Shown piece by piece: positions 17,541-27,524 of a DNA stretch of 44,322 nt (the first letter of the stretch is position 1; each line of letters starts with the position of its first letter). A program made the translations under genes and the position numbers. The DNA lies in NCBI GenBank assembly GCA_028580875.1, contig JAJSDS010000004.1, forward strand, positions 1 through 44,322, given 5' to 3'. A model generated the notes under the pieces. The model saw only the letters and a program-made list of their open reading frames with translations, searched no databases and was not told the DNA's origin. Origin of the DNA: Nitrosotalea sp. (GTDB lineage Archaea > Thermoproteota > Nitrososphaeria > Nitrososphaerales > Nitrosopumilaceae).

Positions 17541-17731
17541 GGAAGGCTCAATTGTATGAATACTTTACACCTCCTTTGAAATCCGATGCGGTTAATTTCT
17601 TTGATGTTATCTTTGATTTTTCTGAAATTAGTTCTATCTTGAACATCATATCTAACTTGCCTGTTCTGTGTTATCTTGATTTGCTCAAAATGTTCTATAA
17701 GATTTGTTTATTGCTTGTAGGTGGGCTAGTT

Positions 17732-19492
17732 TTACTTGACTGTTACTGATTTTGCCAAGTTTCTTGGATAGTCAGGGTCTGTTTCATTTTCTAGCGCTGC
17801 ATAATATGCAAGAAGCTGTATTGGAACAATCTCGACAAATGGATATGTGGATTCGTTGATACTTGGTATCTCAATCCAGTGATCATACACATCACTTGAA
17901 ATGTCTGAGATGCCAATTATCCTGGCACCCCTTGCCTTTATTTCTCTTGCAGAAGTTAGTGTGTCGCCATACGTTGAATCATTGGGATTTATTACAATTA
18001 CAAAAGAATTTGAATCCATCAGGGCAAGCGGCCCATGTTTTAGTTCCCCCCCTGGCAGGCCCTCTGCATGTATGTATGTCAATTCTTTTAATTTCAGTGC
18101 TGCCTCTAGCGCAATTGGATAATGTATGCCCCTTCCAATTATGTAAATGTCAGATGCATGTTTGAGTACACGCGCAACCTTTTGAATTCTTGATCTAGAC
18201 TCTAATGTTTTTTTCATGGCAGAAGATGTTTTTTCTGGGTCAAATCTTAGCTGTTCGTTGCACACCATGTCTGCAATTTTATAGATGACTGACAGCTGGG
18301 AAGTAAAACTCTTGGTTGCAGCAACCCCTATCTCTGGACCGCAGTTCAAGCCAACTGTAATGGATGAAATTTGTGCAAGTGACGAGGTCATTGTATTTAC
18401 AATTGAAAATATCTCTCCTCCGTTACCCTTTGCGATCTTTACTGCCTCCATTACATCTGCACTCTCGCCGCTTTGGGATAGTGCTATGAGGATAGACTGC
18501 GCGTCAAAATAATCTGGATAAAACCTTGCCTCGCTTGAAATTATTGTCTCTATCTTTTTTTTGCCATATTTTAGGAACAAATGCTTTGCAACAAGTGCTG
18601 CGTTATAGCTTGTGCCACTGCCTGTGATGTACAATTGTCTTGCATTCTTTATGGTGTTTGCAAATGATTCCATCTCTTGTCTTGTATTTTCCCCTGCCTT
18701 CAATATTGCAAGGGGTTGCTCAAAGATCTCTTTTAATGTAAAATGTGCGTAATCACCCTTGTATGCATCTGCAAACTCTTTTGATATTTTTGTAACTTGG
18801 TGCATTACTGGGCCACCTGTAAAATCAAACAATTCAATTCCCGCAAAATTGATTATTACGATCTCTCCGTTGTCCGGGTATATTGCCTCATCTGTGTGCT
18901 CTATGAATCCCAAGACATCGCTTGAAATAAAATATCCACTTTTTCCAACCCCTATTATGAGAGGTTCATGAAACCTGGCTGCAGCAAGTGTACCATCTGA
19001 AAATACTGCAACAAATGAGTAATCTCCTTTCAATTCGTTTACAGTTTTGATCATTGATGTCTTGACATCTTGTGTGATATCAAAATGGTACTGCAAAAGA
19101 TTTGCAATGATTTCACTGTCAGTTTCGCTCTTGAAAAAATATTTCCTGTCTTGGAGAATTTCTTTTAGTTCCTTGTAATTGTCAATTATCCCATTGTGTA
19201 CGATTGCAATTTTTCCAGAACTGGATAGATGTGGATGAGCATTGACTTCGTTTACTCCTCCATGTGTTGCCCATCGTGTGTGTCCTATTCCTATGTTGCC
19301 TGGAAGTGTCTGCAAGTTTGCTCTGTTGTTTACTTGCTCTACCCTTCCCACTCCTTTTTTTATGCTGATCTGACTGTCTGCAAAAGTCGCAACACCAACA
19401 CTGTCATACCCCCTGTACTCCATGCGCTTTAATCCACTTACAAGAATCTTTGTTGCAGAAATGTCACCGCGGTAACCTATGATGGAACACAT
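17732..19492 (-). CDS. glmS: Glutamine--fructose-6-phosphate aminotransferase (isomerizing)
   Basis: MCSIIGYRG N-terminal Cys amidotransferase; GHTRWATHGG; SIS domains; C-terminal PRNLAKSVTVK. Confidence 0.97.
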   Translation of the reverse strand: MCSIIGYRGDISATKILVSGLKRMEYRGYDSVGVATFADSQISIKKGVGRVEQVNNRANLQTLPGNIGIGHTRWATHGGVNEVNAHPHLSSSGKIAIVHNGIIDNYKELKEILQDRKYFFKSETDSEIIANLLQYHFDITQDVKTSMIKTVNELKGDYSFVAVFSDGTLAAARFHEPLIIGVGKSGYFISSDVLGFIEHTDEAIYPDNGEIVIINFAGIELFDFTGGPVMHQVTKISKEFADAYKGDYAHFTLKEIFEQPLAILKAGENTRQEMESFANTIKNARQLYITGSGTSYNAALVAKHLFLKYGKKKIETIISSEARFYPDYFDAQSILIALSQSGESADVMEAVKIAKGNGGEIFSIVNTMTSSLAQISSITVGLNCGPEIGVAATKSFTSQLSVIYKIADMVCNEQLRFDPEKTSSAMKKTLESRSRIQKVARVLKHASDIYIIGRGIHYPIALEAALKLKELTYIHAEGLPGGELKHGPLALMDSNSFVIVINPNDSTYGDTLTSAREIKARGARIIGISDISSDVYDHWIEIPSINESTYPFVEIVPIQLLAYYAALENETDPDYPRNLAKSVTVK

Positions 19493-19551
19493 TCCAATTA
19501 TGACTCTCTTTATGTGTTAAATACATTGACGAAAACTTTCTCATCATGTCA

Positions 19552-19560
19552 TTCTAGAAC
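19552..19560. promoter_or_regulatory. TTCTAGAAC element in the glmS / EPS operon divergent promoter
   Basis: attctagaac at 19551-19560 in the 140-bp intergenic region. Confidence 0.4.
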
Positions 19561-19632
19561 TTTTCACTACAAGATTTTACCTGTAAAAAATTACTTCTAT
19601 CTTAAAAAATACGATATTGAAGTTTCAATGGA

Positions 19633-20253
19633 TTGAAAAAACTTGAGACATGGATGGATAGGATTACAAATGAATCTAATCTGTGGCTCAATGCCATAAA
19701 AATGGAGGATGAGGGAGACTATCTCAAGGCGTTTATCTTTTATCTAAAAGACTCGTCAGAGTGCATAAAGCAGAATTCTTTTGTGAGGGCTGCACTTAGC
19801 TGCTCCTGTGCTGCAGATTGCCTTGCAATGGATGGCAACTTGGCAGGAGCACGACAACTATACTTACAGACTGCTGCTTTGTACGAGGACAATGCAGTTC
19901 ATGTGATAGGAAACTCTGTCAGAGAGGCACTATGGTCATACCAGGAGGCCTATGAGTTCTATAATCTGGCATGCGAGAACAACAAGGCACAAAGCATATA
20001 TGAAAAATATGTCTCCCTCTCAAGAAAGATAAACCCATTTTTTGGCGAGGAGCAAGCCATGGAGTCTCTGAGGATAAGAAAATCAGACAAGGCACCACAG
20101 TCTGGTGTGCATACCTCTAACATGCAGGTCTCTGCAGACGTTGACAATGCAATCAAGAATTTCCTACATGATCTTGCATCGACATCCGATGAGAAATCAA
20201 ACCCGCATATCTTTCAGAGAATTTTGAATAAAATTTCAGAGGAGCGCAAATGA
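19633..20253 (+). CDS. Alpha-helical (TPR/SNAP-like) repeat protein, first gene of EPS operon
   Basis: Helical repeat pattern (A..Y...A.EFY..A); overlaps start of the glycosyltransferase gene. Confidence 0.6.
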   Translation: MKKLETWMDRITNESNLWLNAIKMEDEGDYLKAFIFYLKDSSECIKQNSFVRAALSCSCAADCLAMDGNLAGARQLYLQTAALYEDNAVHVIGNSVREALWSYQEAYEFYNLACENNKAQSIYEKYVSLSRKINPFFGEEQAMESLRIRKSDKAPQSGVHTSNMQVSADVDNAIKNFLHDLASTSDEKSNPHIFQRILNKISEERK

Positions 20254-21740
20254 AAAAAGTTTTGATAATAAACTGGGACTGTTACCCAAACTTTGCAACA
20301 GGTGGAGTTTACACATGGACAAAGACACTCATTGATTCTATGCAAGATTATGAATTTGTAGTCATAAACCAACTTTCAAACCCTAACAGCAATGGTGTCT
20401 ATGCCATTCCAAAAAATGTAACAACGGTAATTGAAGTTCCAATCTTTGGAGCTACACGCTATGAAGAATTTTGTAAACGAGACAATCTCTTGCAAGCAAG
20501 AATTCTTAAAACTACACAACATGTTATCCAAGAAAAATTCATGCCTCTTTATCGTGAATTTATGAAGTCTGTACTATCTGATCGTTGCAATACTCAGGTG
20601 CTTGCAGATCTTGTCATCAAACTGCATGACTTACTTGTACAGTATGATGCAAAAAAATGTCTTGAAGATCCACTGACATGGGATATCTTCATCGAACTGC
20701 TTGACGCAGATCCCATGTACCGCAGTATGACATTCAAGGAAGCATTAACAGCTTTTCAATTGATCCAGAGAAACATACAACTACTTTCAATTGAAGTGCC
20801 CAAAGTCGATGTCATCCATTGCTCGCTTGCGTGGCTACCGTCACTTGTTGCAGTGTATGCAAAAAAGGAGAGCAACTGTCCTGTGATAATAACAGAACAT
20901 GGTGTTGCGTTTCGAGAATTGCTCTTGTATTATAACGCATATCTGTTTGACGAGCCGTCAAAAATATTCTGGAAGGTCTTTTCTCATAACATTGTACGTG
21001 TTGTGTATTCGATTGCAGACGTCATCACCCCTGTATGTGAGGCAAACAAAAACTGGGAGAAAAGCCTGGGGGCTGACCCGTCCAAAATAAAGGTAATCTA
21101 CAATGGGGTAAACACAACACGGTTCAAGCCAATGCAAGTTACACGGGAAAACAATAGGCCAACGGTTGTTACTGTTGCACGCGTTGATGTCTTCAAGGAT
21201 ATTGTATGCCTAATCCAGGCCATAAACTATGCAAGAGAAAAAATTCCTGATATCTTGTGCCTGATTTATGGCACATCAAGTGATCTTGACTATTCACTTC
21301 GGTGCTTGAAAACTGTACAAGATCTGAAACTAGAAGACAATGTAAAATTCATGGGCGGCACAAAAGAACCAGAAAAAGTGTACAATGCTGCAGATATCAT
21401 TGCAATCAGCAGCATCACTGAAGGATTTCCGTTTACAATTATTGAGGCAATGGCATGCGGAAAGGCAGTAATCGCATCTGATGTGGGAGGAGTGCGCGAA
21501 GCGCTAGATGGTTGTGGATTACTTGTAAGAAGCAGAAGGCCACACGATCTTGCTCAAGGAATGGTAAAATTATTGACAGACGATAACCTGCGGCATCAAT
21601 TTGAAAAAGCAGCAATAAAAAAAGTACATGATAACTTTACACTAGAAAAATGTGTGGAGAGCTTTAAAAAAGAATATGAAAATCTTACACACGCCAAGAA
21701 AAATTGTAACGCTCAATCCTGTGGGGTAATTCTACAATGA
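20250..21740 (+). CDS. GT4 glycosyltransferase, PelF-like
   Basis: NWDCYPNFATGGVYTWTKTLI N-terminus, ITEHGVAFRE, VIYNGVNTTRFKP, E-x7-E motif EGFPFTIIEAMACGKAVIASDVGGVREAL. Confidence 0.85.
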   Translation: MKKVLIINWDCYPNFATGGVYTWTKTLIDSMQDYEFVVINQLSNPNSNGVYAIPKNVTTVIEVPIFGATRYEEFCKRDNLLQARILKTTQHVIQEKFMPLYREFMKSVLSDRCNTQVLADLVIKLHDLLVQYDAKKCLEDPLTWDIFIELLDADPMYRSMTFKEALTAFQLIQRNIQLLSIEVPKVDVIHCSLAWLPSLVAVYAKKESNCPVIITEHGVAFRELLLYYNAYLFDEPSKIFWKVFSHNIVRVVYSIADVITPVCEANKNWEKSLGADPSKIKVIYNGVNTTRFKPMQVTRENNRPTVVTVARVDVFKDIVCLIQAINYAREKIPDILCLIYGTSSDLDYSLRCLKTVQDLKLEDNVKFMGGTKEPEKVYNAADIIAISSITEGFPFTIIEAMACGKAVIASDVGGVREALDGCGLLVRSRRPHDLAQGMVKLLTDDNLRHQFEKAAIKKVHDNFTLEKCVESFKKEYENLTHAKKNCNAQSCGVILQ

Positions 21741-22702
21741 CAGATCCAAAAAAAGTATTGGTTACTGGTGGTGCGGGATTTATTGGGAGCCACATTGTAG
21801 ACGAACTGCTAAAAAGAAAAATTGAGACATATGTAATTGACAACCTCAGTACTGGCTCGATTGAAAATCTAAAACATCATGACGGAAATGAACTTCTGCA
21901 TGTTACAATAGGAGACGCAAAAAACATCGGAAAAGTGATGGAAGGTATTTCTGGAATCGACGTTGTATTTCACGAGGCTGCAATTGCAAGCATAACGCGC
22001 TCTATTACTGAACCAATGGTAGTCCATGATGTCAATGTAAACATGTCACTTGAGATAATGAATTTCTGTGTGGAGCACAAAATTCCAAGATTGGTCTTTG
22101 CATCATCTGCTGCAGTGTATGGTATCCTCAAGGGCAAGGCCTCTGAGCAACAGGTCTGCAGGCCATACTCGCCATATGGTGCGACAAAGCTTGCAGTTGA
22201 GGACTATCTCTCTGCGTATTATCATACTTATGGACTTGAAACTGTGGCATTACGATACTTTAACGTCTTTGGGGCGCGACAGAAACTAAATGACTATAGC
22301 GGAGTGATTACAATTTTTGTAAATCAACTGATGAACAGGCAAATTCCTACAATATTTGGAGATGGTTTGCAGACAAGGGATTTCATACATGTAAAAGATA
22401 TCGTGCAGGCAAACATGCTTGCAATGCAATCCAAAAATGCTGCAGGTGAAATGTTCAATGTGGCAACAGGTCGTGCAACAAGTATACTGGATCTACTCAT
22501 GACTGTAAAATCTGTCACAGGTACAATGGATGTTGAACACAAATTTGGCCCTCCAAGGCCAGGTGATGTCAAGTTTGGCTTGGCAAATGCCCAAAAAATT
22601 GTAGATTCTATTGGGTTTGCACCAAAGATTACGCTCTCTGAGGGCCTGTCAGATGTTGTACAACACATCAGATCAAAACTTGCACCGGAAATTGTCACAT
22701 AA
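21737..22702 (+). CDS. NAD-dependent UDP-sugar 4-epimerase (GalE/PelX/WbpP-like)
   Basis: VTGGAGFIGSHIVDELL; YSPYGATKLAVEDYL; LRYFNVFGARQ; overlaps previous gene by ATGA. Confidence 0.9.
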   Translation: MTDPKKVLVTGGAGFIGSHIVDELLKRKIETYVIDNLSTGSIENLKHHDGNELLHVTIGDAKNIGKVMEGISGIDVVFHEAAIASITRSITEPMVVHDVNVNMSLEIMNFCVEHKIPRLVFASSAAVYGILKGKASEQQVCRPYSPYGATKLAVEDYLSAYYHTYGLETVALRYFNVFGARQKLNDYSGVITIFVNQLMNRQIPTIFGDGLQTRDFIHVKDIVQANMLAMQSKNAAGEMFNVATGRATSILDLLMTVKSVTGTMDVEHKFGPPRPGDVKFGLANAQKIVDSIGFAPKITLSEGLSDVVQHIRSKLAPEIVT

Positions 22703-22720
22703 AATTTGAGGTAAAAGAGA

Positions 22721-24364
22721 TTGCTTTCAACAGAACTAGAAAACACATCGCGTGAATCAAGAATATTTGCACAAAAGGTAGCACGGTCTATAATAGAGGT
22801 ACAACCAAACGTCAACAATACTGCAGATATCGTGGTACTACTAGAATGTCTTGGTTATAGGAAAGAGACACTGATGCATTATGGGTTTGCAGACTTTCAT
22901 GCACTTGCAAACTACATCTATGATTCTCTTGACATGTATGAGACAAGGGGAAAAAGCAAGGATCTATTCATAGAATCATTTACTATGAAGATCCCAAGTC
23001 TGAAAAAACGATTGGTAGAGGGAATTGGAATGATCTTTCCATGGCTTGGCTCGCTTGCATTATTGTTTATCACTGGTGTATCATTATGGATGGCATGGGG
23101 ACTGCCTATACAAATCACAACTGCATTTGTAAGTGGAGTCTTTCTTGGTCTTGTCATAACAGAGGGAACACTTCAGGTCTTCAACAGACTGTTTTTATTT
23201 TATAATGCACAGACAAACATAGGCGAAGTAAAAAGACTGCAAAAACGCAGTTACTGTCTTGTGGGAGCTGTCCTGTCTGTGACAGTATGTGCATTATTTG
23301 CAATTGGGTATGTGGAAAATATTCCAGTAAATCTTGTATCGATTGTTGCAATAAGTACAGTTACAATATCATTGCATCGTGCAAGCTACATGATAATATA
23401 TGCGCTAAAGAAACTGGCACATCTGATTGTTGCATACTCTGCTGCATTTGCGTCATTGCTTTGTGTATATTATTTTGGGAATCCCATAATCTCTGATAAT
23501 ATAACAAGATATTTTGCAGGACTTGTTGTTGCTTTTGTTGCACTGTCAATTTTTTCAATATACCAGCACTACAAGTTGCTCAAGGCCAACACTATAACAA
23601 TTTCTGCAGATATGCCACATTTTTACAATCCGATTAGCAGAACTGATAAAACAATAAAATCAAGATTTGCAGTCCAGCTATGGGAGGTCACATCCTACTC
23701 ACTTTATGGGACCTTTTACCTTGTAACCATGTTTGCAGACCGAATTTTGTCCTGGATTTATAATCCACTGGTGGTAAGGGAGGGGTTTGGACTGCCAATG
23801 GCCTTTAATTCTGTATACCATGCGGGTGCCGACCTTGCACTAGTTGTGTTACTTCCTGCCTCTATAATCCAGTATGTGATGATGGAGCCAATCCACATGC
23901 ACATGAATAATGTCAGTATCAAGATCAAAGTCTCTCAAGCAAGAGTGCTTTCCAAGTATATACAAAATACGTACAAAAAACTGCTCTTGGTTACCATGTT
24001 TTCATCTATTGTCACAGCCGCAGTTCTAAATGTTGCAGCACCATATGTGATGGCTCATGTGGAATTTTCGCCAACCAGCATGCATGTTCTTCAGGTGGCA
24101 TCGGTTGCAAACGTGTTTCTTTCTCTTTTTACTGCAAATGGTCTGCTTTTGATGCTGACAAATAAAATAAAATTACTTGCAATCATTGTCATGATATCTG
24201 CATCAATTGTAATAACTGGTGGTATGATGCTTGCAAGCTCTGGATTTGAAAACTTGGTGTATGCATATCTTGGTGCTACAATATTTGCTGGGATGATATC
24301 TACAATCTATGCAAATAAGGTAATGAAAAATGCAAGCAGCATAATATTTGCAAGATTAATGTGA
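22721..24364 (+). CDS. Polytopic membrane protein, PelG-like exporter candidate
   Basis: About 12 hydrophobic segments after ~100-aa cytosolic N-terminus; TTG start; directly follows PelF-like and epimerase. Confidence 0.7.
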   Translation: MLSTELENTSRESRIFAQKVARSIIEVQPNVNNTADIVVLLECLGYRKETLMHYGFADFHALANYIYDSLDMYETRGKSKDLFIESFTMKIPSLKKRLVEGIGMIFPWLGSLALLFITGVSLWMAWGLPIQITTAFVSGVFLGLVITEGTLQVFNRLFLFYNAQTNIGEVKRLQKRSYCLVGAVLSVTVCALFAIGYVENIPVNLVSIVAISTVTISLHRASYMIIYALKKLAHLIVAYSAAFASLLCVYYFGNPIISDNITRYFAGLVVAFVALSIFSIYQHYKLLKANTITISADMPHFYNPISRTDKTIKSRFAVQLWEVTSYSLYGTFYLVTMFADRILSWIYNPLVVREGFGLPMAFNSVYHAGADLALVVLLPASIIQYVMMEPIHMHMNNVSIKIKVSQARVLSKYIQNTYKKLLLVTMFSSIVTAAVLNVAAPYVMAHVEFSPTSMHVLQVASVANVFLSLFTANGLLLMLTNKIKLLAIIVMISASIVITGGMMLASSGFENLVYAYLGATIFAGMISTIYANKVMKNASSIIFARLM

Positions 24365-24374
24365 CAAGATAAAC

Positions 24375-25436
24375 CTAAAAATAATCTGGAATAAATGAAT
24401 CTGAATGTTCTACTTTTCTGTCATGCTCGACTTTTTTATATGTAGAATATGGCACATACACTTCATTCCAATATCTCATGCATACTAGTTTTTTGTATTC
24501 TCTTGTTTTGATATTCTCACCTAGTATGAGATTACGAAATACAATGTCTGGTTCATTTATTCCTGCAACTGCCCTAAGGGGAGATGTTGCGGAAAATCTT
24601 GCATTGATTTCAAATATCTTTGGTTTACCGTTTATCATTTTTGACTGGATGTTTATTGCACCTACTGCTCCAATCTTTACTGCAACTTGCTCTGCAGATT
24701 TTCGTACACTCTTGTAGTTGTCTATGAAAGCCTTGTAGGTCTGTCCGCTCTTTAGAGTCTTATTCATTGCAATTGATGACATTACTTTTCCATCATGGCT
24801 TATTGTTACACCTGTTGTAAATTCCGAATCATCACCTTTGAGATATTCTTGCAGTAAAGGTCTCCATCCTGCATTTCGAATTGCATTTTCTGCACTGTCA
24901 AGCTCGTTGATGTTGTGTACGATATAGAAATGAAGAGAACCGTGACCCTCTCTTGGCTTGACTATTATTGGAAAACCGTGCTCTCTGAGGAACCTGTCCT
25001 GGTCTTGTGGGAGTACTGAATCTGCACAGGGAAGACCATTTTCCTTTAAATACTCAAATGTCTTCCACTTGTCTCCTGCCTTTGATATTACATCTATGGG
25101 GTTTGAGAGTACGATTGCTCCCGTCTTTCTTTCTATCTCTTGGCTTGCCCTAGTTAAGGGCAAGAGTTCCTCGTCAGATCCTATGAAGATTGCCTTGATC
25201 TTTTTTTCAATACATGTTTTTATTATATATTTAAGATAATTTGCAGCAGTAACTGGTGGAACAAGTACTCCCTCATCTGCCCGGTACAAGCCAGGTGCCT
25301 TGGCATTAATGTCTGTTGCAATTATCTTGTATGTCGTATCTGATTTTTTTTGTTTATTTGCAATGTTAAGACATTTTATTATTCCTTGTGCCACTATTCC
25401 ACCTGACGCAGTGACAAGTACATTTGATTTTTTCAT
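24375..25436 (-). CDS. ATP-grasp protein (CarB/PylC-like)
   Basis: NVLVTASGGIVAQGIIKCL; IFIGSDEELLPL; FPIIVKPREGHGS; KIFEINARFSATSPL. Confidence 0.85.
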   Translation of the reverse strand: MKKSNVLVTASGGIVAQGIIKCLNIANKQKKSDTTYKIIATDINAKAPGLYRADEGVLVPPVTAANYLKYIIKTCIEKKIKAIFIGSDEELLPLTRASQEIERKTGAIVLSNPIDVISKAGDKWKTFEYLKENGLPCADSVLPQDQDRFLREHGFPIIVKPREGHGSLHFYIVHNINELDSAENAIRNAGWRPLLQEYLKGDDSEFTTGVTISHDGKVMSSIAMNKTLKSGQTYKAFIDNYKSVRKSAEQVAVKIGAVGAINIQSKMINGKPKIFEINARFSATSPLRAVAGINEPDIVFRNLILGENIKTREYKKLVCMRYWNEVYVPYSTYKKVEHDRKVEHSDSFIPDYF

Positions 25437-25497
25437 GATTGAATCTATGATTCTTAATTTATTTGCTTTAGCATAGATGAACAGTAACTATGTTATG

Positions 25498-25539
25498 GTG
25501 TAATATTATGTTACACTGTTCTAAAATAGAACCTGCATA
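25498..25539 (+). promoter_or_regulatory. Two adjacent inverted repeats plus TGCATA upstream of Spherulin-4 gene
   Basis: GTGTAA-N7-TTACAC (25498-25516), GTTCTA-AAA-TAGAAC (25518-25532), TGCATA (25534-25539). Confidence 0.5.
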
Positions 25540-25592
25540 CATATTGTTTCTACCAATTTTTTTTATACTATAGAGGATTTATACCGTACAAC

Positions 25593-27524
25593 ATGACCGA
25601 ACAATCTTCTAGAAAAATCATCGGGCTCTTGGCAATTTTATTTGTAATCACATCTCCATTTACTATTCTACCACACCAAGCACATGCTGCAACACAAACA
25701 GGTGTGATGATTGCATTGTACACATATCCTGGCAGCACATGGGATGTTGTGGCACAAGCAAAGATTGCACATCCATCAGTACCTATAGTTGCAATCATAA
25801 ACCCAAACAATGGTCCTGGCAGCTCACGTGATTCAAACTATGTGTCCGGGATACAAGAACTCCACAATGCTGGAGTTGTGGTGCTTGGATATGATGCAAC
25901 AGGATATGCGTCAAACTCTGCAAGCTCTGTAAAATCCGTAATGGATACCTGGAAGAGCCTCTACAGTATTGATGGAATCTTCTTTGATGAAATGGCAAAC
26001 TGGTCAGGCCCAGAAAGCTACTATTCTGACTTAACAAATTATGCAAAATCACTTGGATATACAATGACAGTTGGAAATCCAGGCACAGATACACTTCCAA
26101 GCTATATTGGAACTGTGGATAACCTCATGATTTATGAAGACGCTGGACTTCCTCTACTATCTGCACTACAGGGCTGGCACACAAGCTATGACAAGAGCAA
26201 CTTTTCCATGATAGCATTTGGCGTAAATTCAGTATCTGCATCATTTTTATCAAGTGCTTCAAACTATGTTGGGTACATTTACCTTACAAACGACGTGTTG
26301 CCTAACCCATATGATACAGTTCCATCATACTTTGGCACTTTGGTAGCAGATCTTGACACTGGTTCTTCCAGTCCTACTGCACCGTCCCAACCAACTGGAT
26401 TGACTGCAACTTCGATATCATCATCGCAGATCAATCTATCCTGGACTGCTGCAAATAACGGTGGCTCTGCAATCACTGGATACAAAATCGAACAATCAAC
26501 CAATGCAGGCACTACTTGGTCTACGTTAGTTGCAAACACTGCATCTTCATCTACAACTTATTCAAACACTGGACTTGCTTCCAGTACGCTATACTCGTAC
26601 AGAGTGTCTGCAATAAACTCTGTTGGCACAAGTCCTGTATCCAACACTGCATCTGCAACAACTGGTACTATAGCAACTGCACCACAAGCACCAACAGGAC
26701 TTGCAGCAAGTGTCGTCTCTTCATCACAAATCAATCTATCCTGGACTGCTCCTGCAAATAACGGTGGCTCTGCAATCACTGGCTATGAAATTGAGAGATC
26801 CTCTGATGCGGGAACTACTTGGTCTACGTTAGTTGCAAACACTGCATCCTTCTCCACGACATATTCTAACACCGGGCTTGCAGCAAGTACATCGTACACT
26901 TATCGCGTCTCTGCAATCAATTCTGTAGGAACTGGTTCTGCATCCAATATAGTATCTGCAACAACATCTGCTGCATCAAATACCAGTCAACTATCAATCA
27001 CTGTAAACTCTGTAGACCTTACTGGAACTGCATTTAGCGGAATGTATGTTGAGCTTCATACATCAAACGGAACCACTCTTGCAACTGGATACACCCCAAT
27101 GACATTCACGATTCCTTCTGGAAGTGCTTATACGGTAGTGTCATCTAACTATCAAAACTATGTCTTTAACCACTGGGGTGATGGAACAACCAACTCCTCT
27201 ATTACAATATCTCCAACACAGAACACTACTCTGACAGAATACTATTCAACAGCACCTACAACCGTAACACTCAAAGTAAAATCAGTAGATTTGTCAGGAA
27301 ATCCAATCACTGGACTTTGGACTGTAATAAAATCAAATGGTGTCATAGTTGCAAAGGGATATACAACATTGACATTTACTGCAACACCTGGCACAACATA
27401 TACAATTACAATGTCAAACTATCAAAACTATGTCTTTGACCACTGGGGAAATGGCAACACCAATCCAACAAAGACAGTAACACCAACACAGAATCTTACT
27501 GTTGTGGCATACTATAACAGCTAG
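25593..27524 (+). CDS. Secreted Spherulin-4 (GH135-like) + two FN3 + two HWGDGT-type beta-repeats
   Basis: GVMIALYTYPGSTWDVVAQAKIAHPSVPIVAIINPNNGPG...SIDGIFFDEMANW; FN3 units; NYQNYVF(N/D)HWG(D/N)G repeats. Confidence 0.9.
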   Translation: MTEQSSRKIIGLLAILFVITSPFTILPHQAHAATQTGVMIALYTYPGSTWDVVAQAKIAHPSVPIVAIINPNNGPGSSRDSNYVSGIQELHNAGVVVLGYDATGYASNSASSVKSVMDTWKSLYSIDGIFFDEMANWSGPESYYSDLTNYAKSLGYTMTVGNPGTDTLPSYIGTVDNLMIYEDAGLPLLSALQGWHTSYDKSNFSMIAFGVNSVSASFLSSASNYVGYIYLTNDVLPNPYDTVPSYFGTLVADLDTGSSSPTAPSQPTGLTATSISSSQINLSWTAANNGGSAITGYKIEQSTNAGTTWSTLVANTASSSTTYSNTGLASSTLYSYRVSAINSVGTSPVSNTASATTGTIATAPQAPTGLAASVVSSSQINLSWTAPANNGGSAITGYEIERSSDAGTTWSTLVANTASFSTTYSNTGLAASTSYTYRVSAINSVGTGSASNIVSATTSAASNTSQLSITVNSVDLTGTAFSGMYVELHTSNGTTLATGYTPMTFTIPSGSAYTVVSSNYQNYVFNHWGDGTTNSSITISPTQNTTLTEYYSTAPTTVTLKVKSVDLSGNPITGLWTVIKSNGVIVAKGYTTLTFTATPGTTYTITMSNYQNYVFDHWGNGNTNPTKTVTPTQNLTVVAYYNS

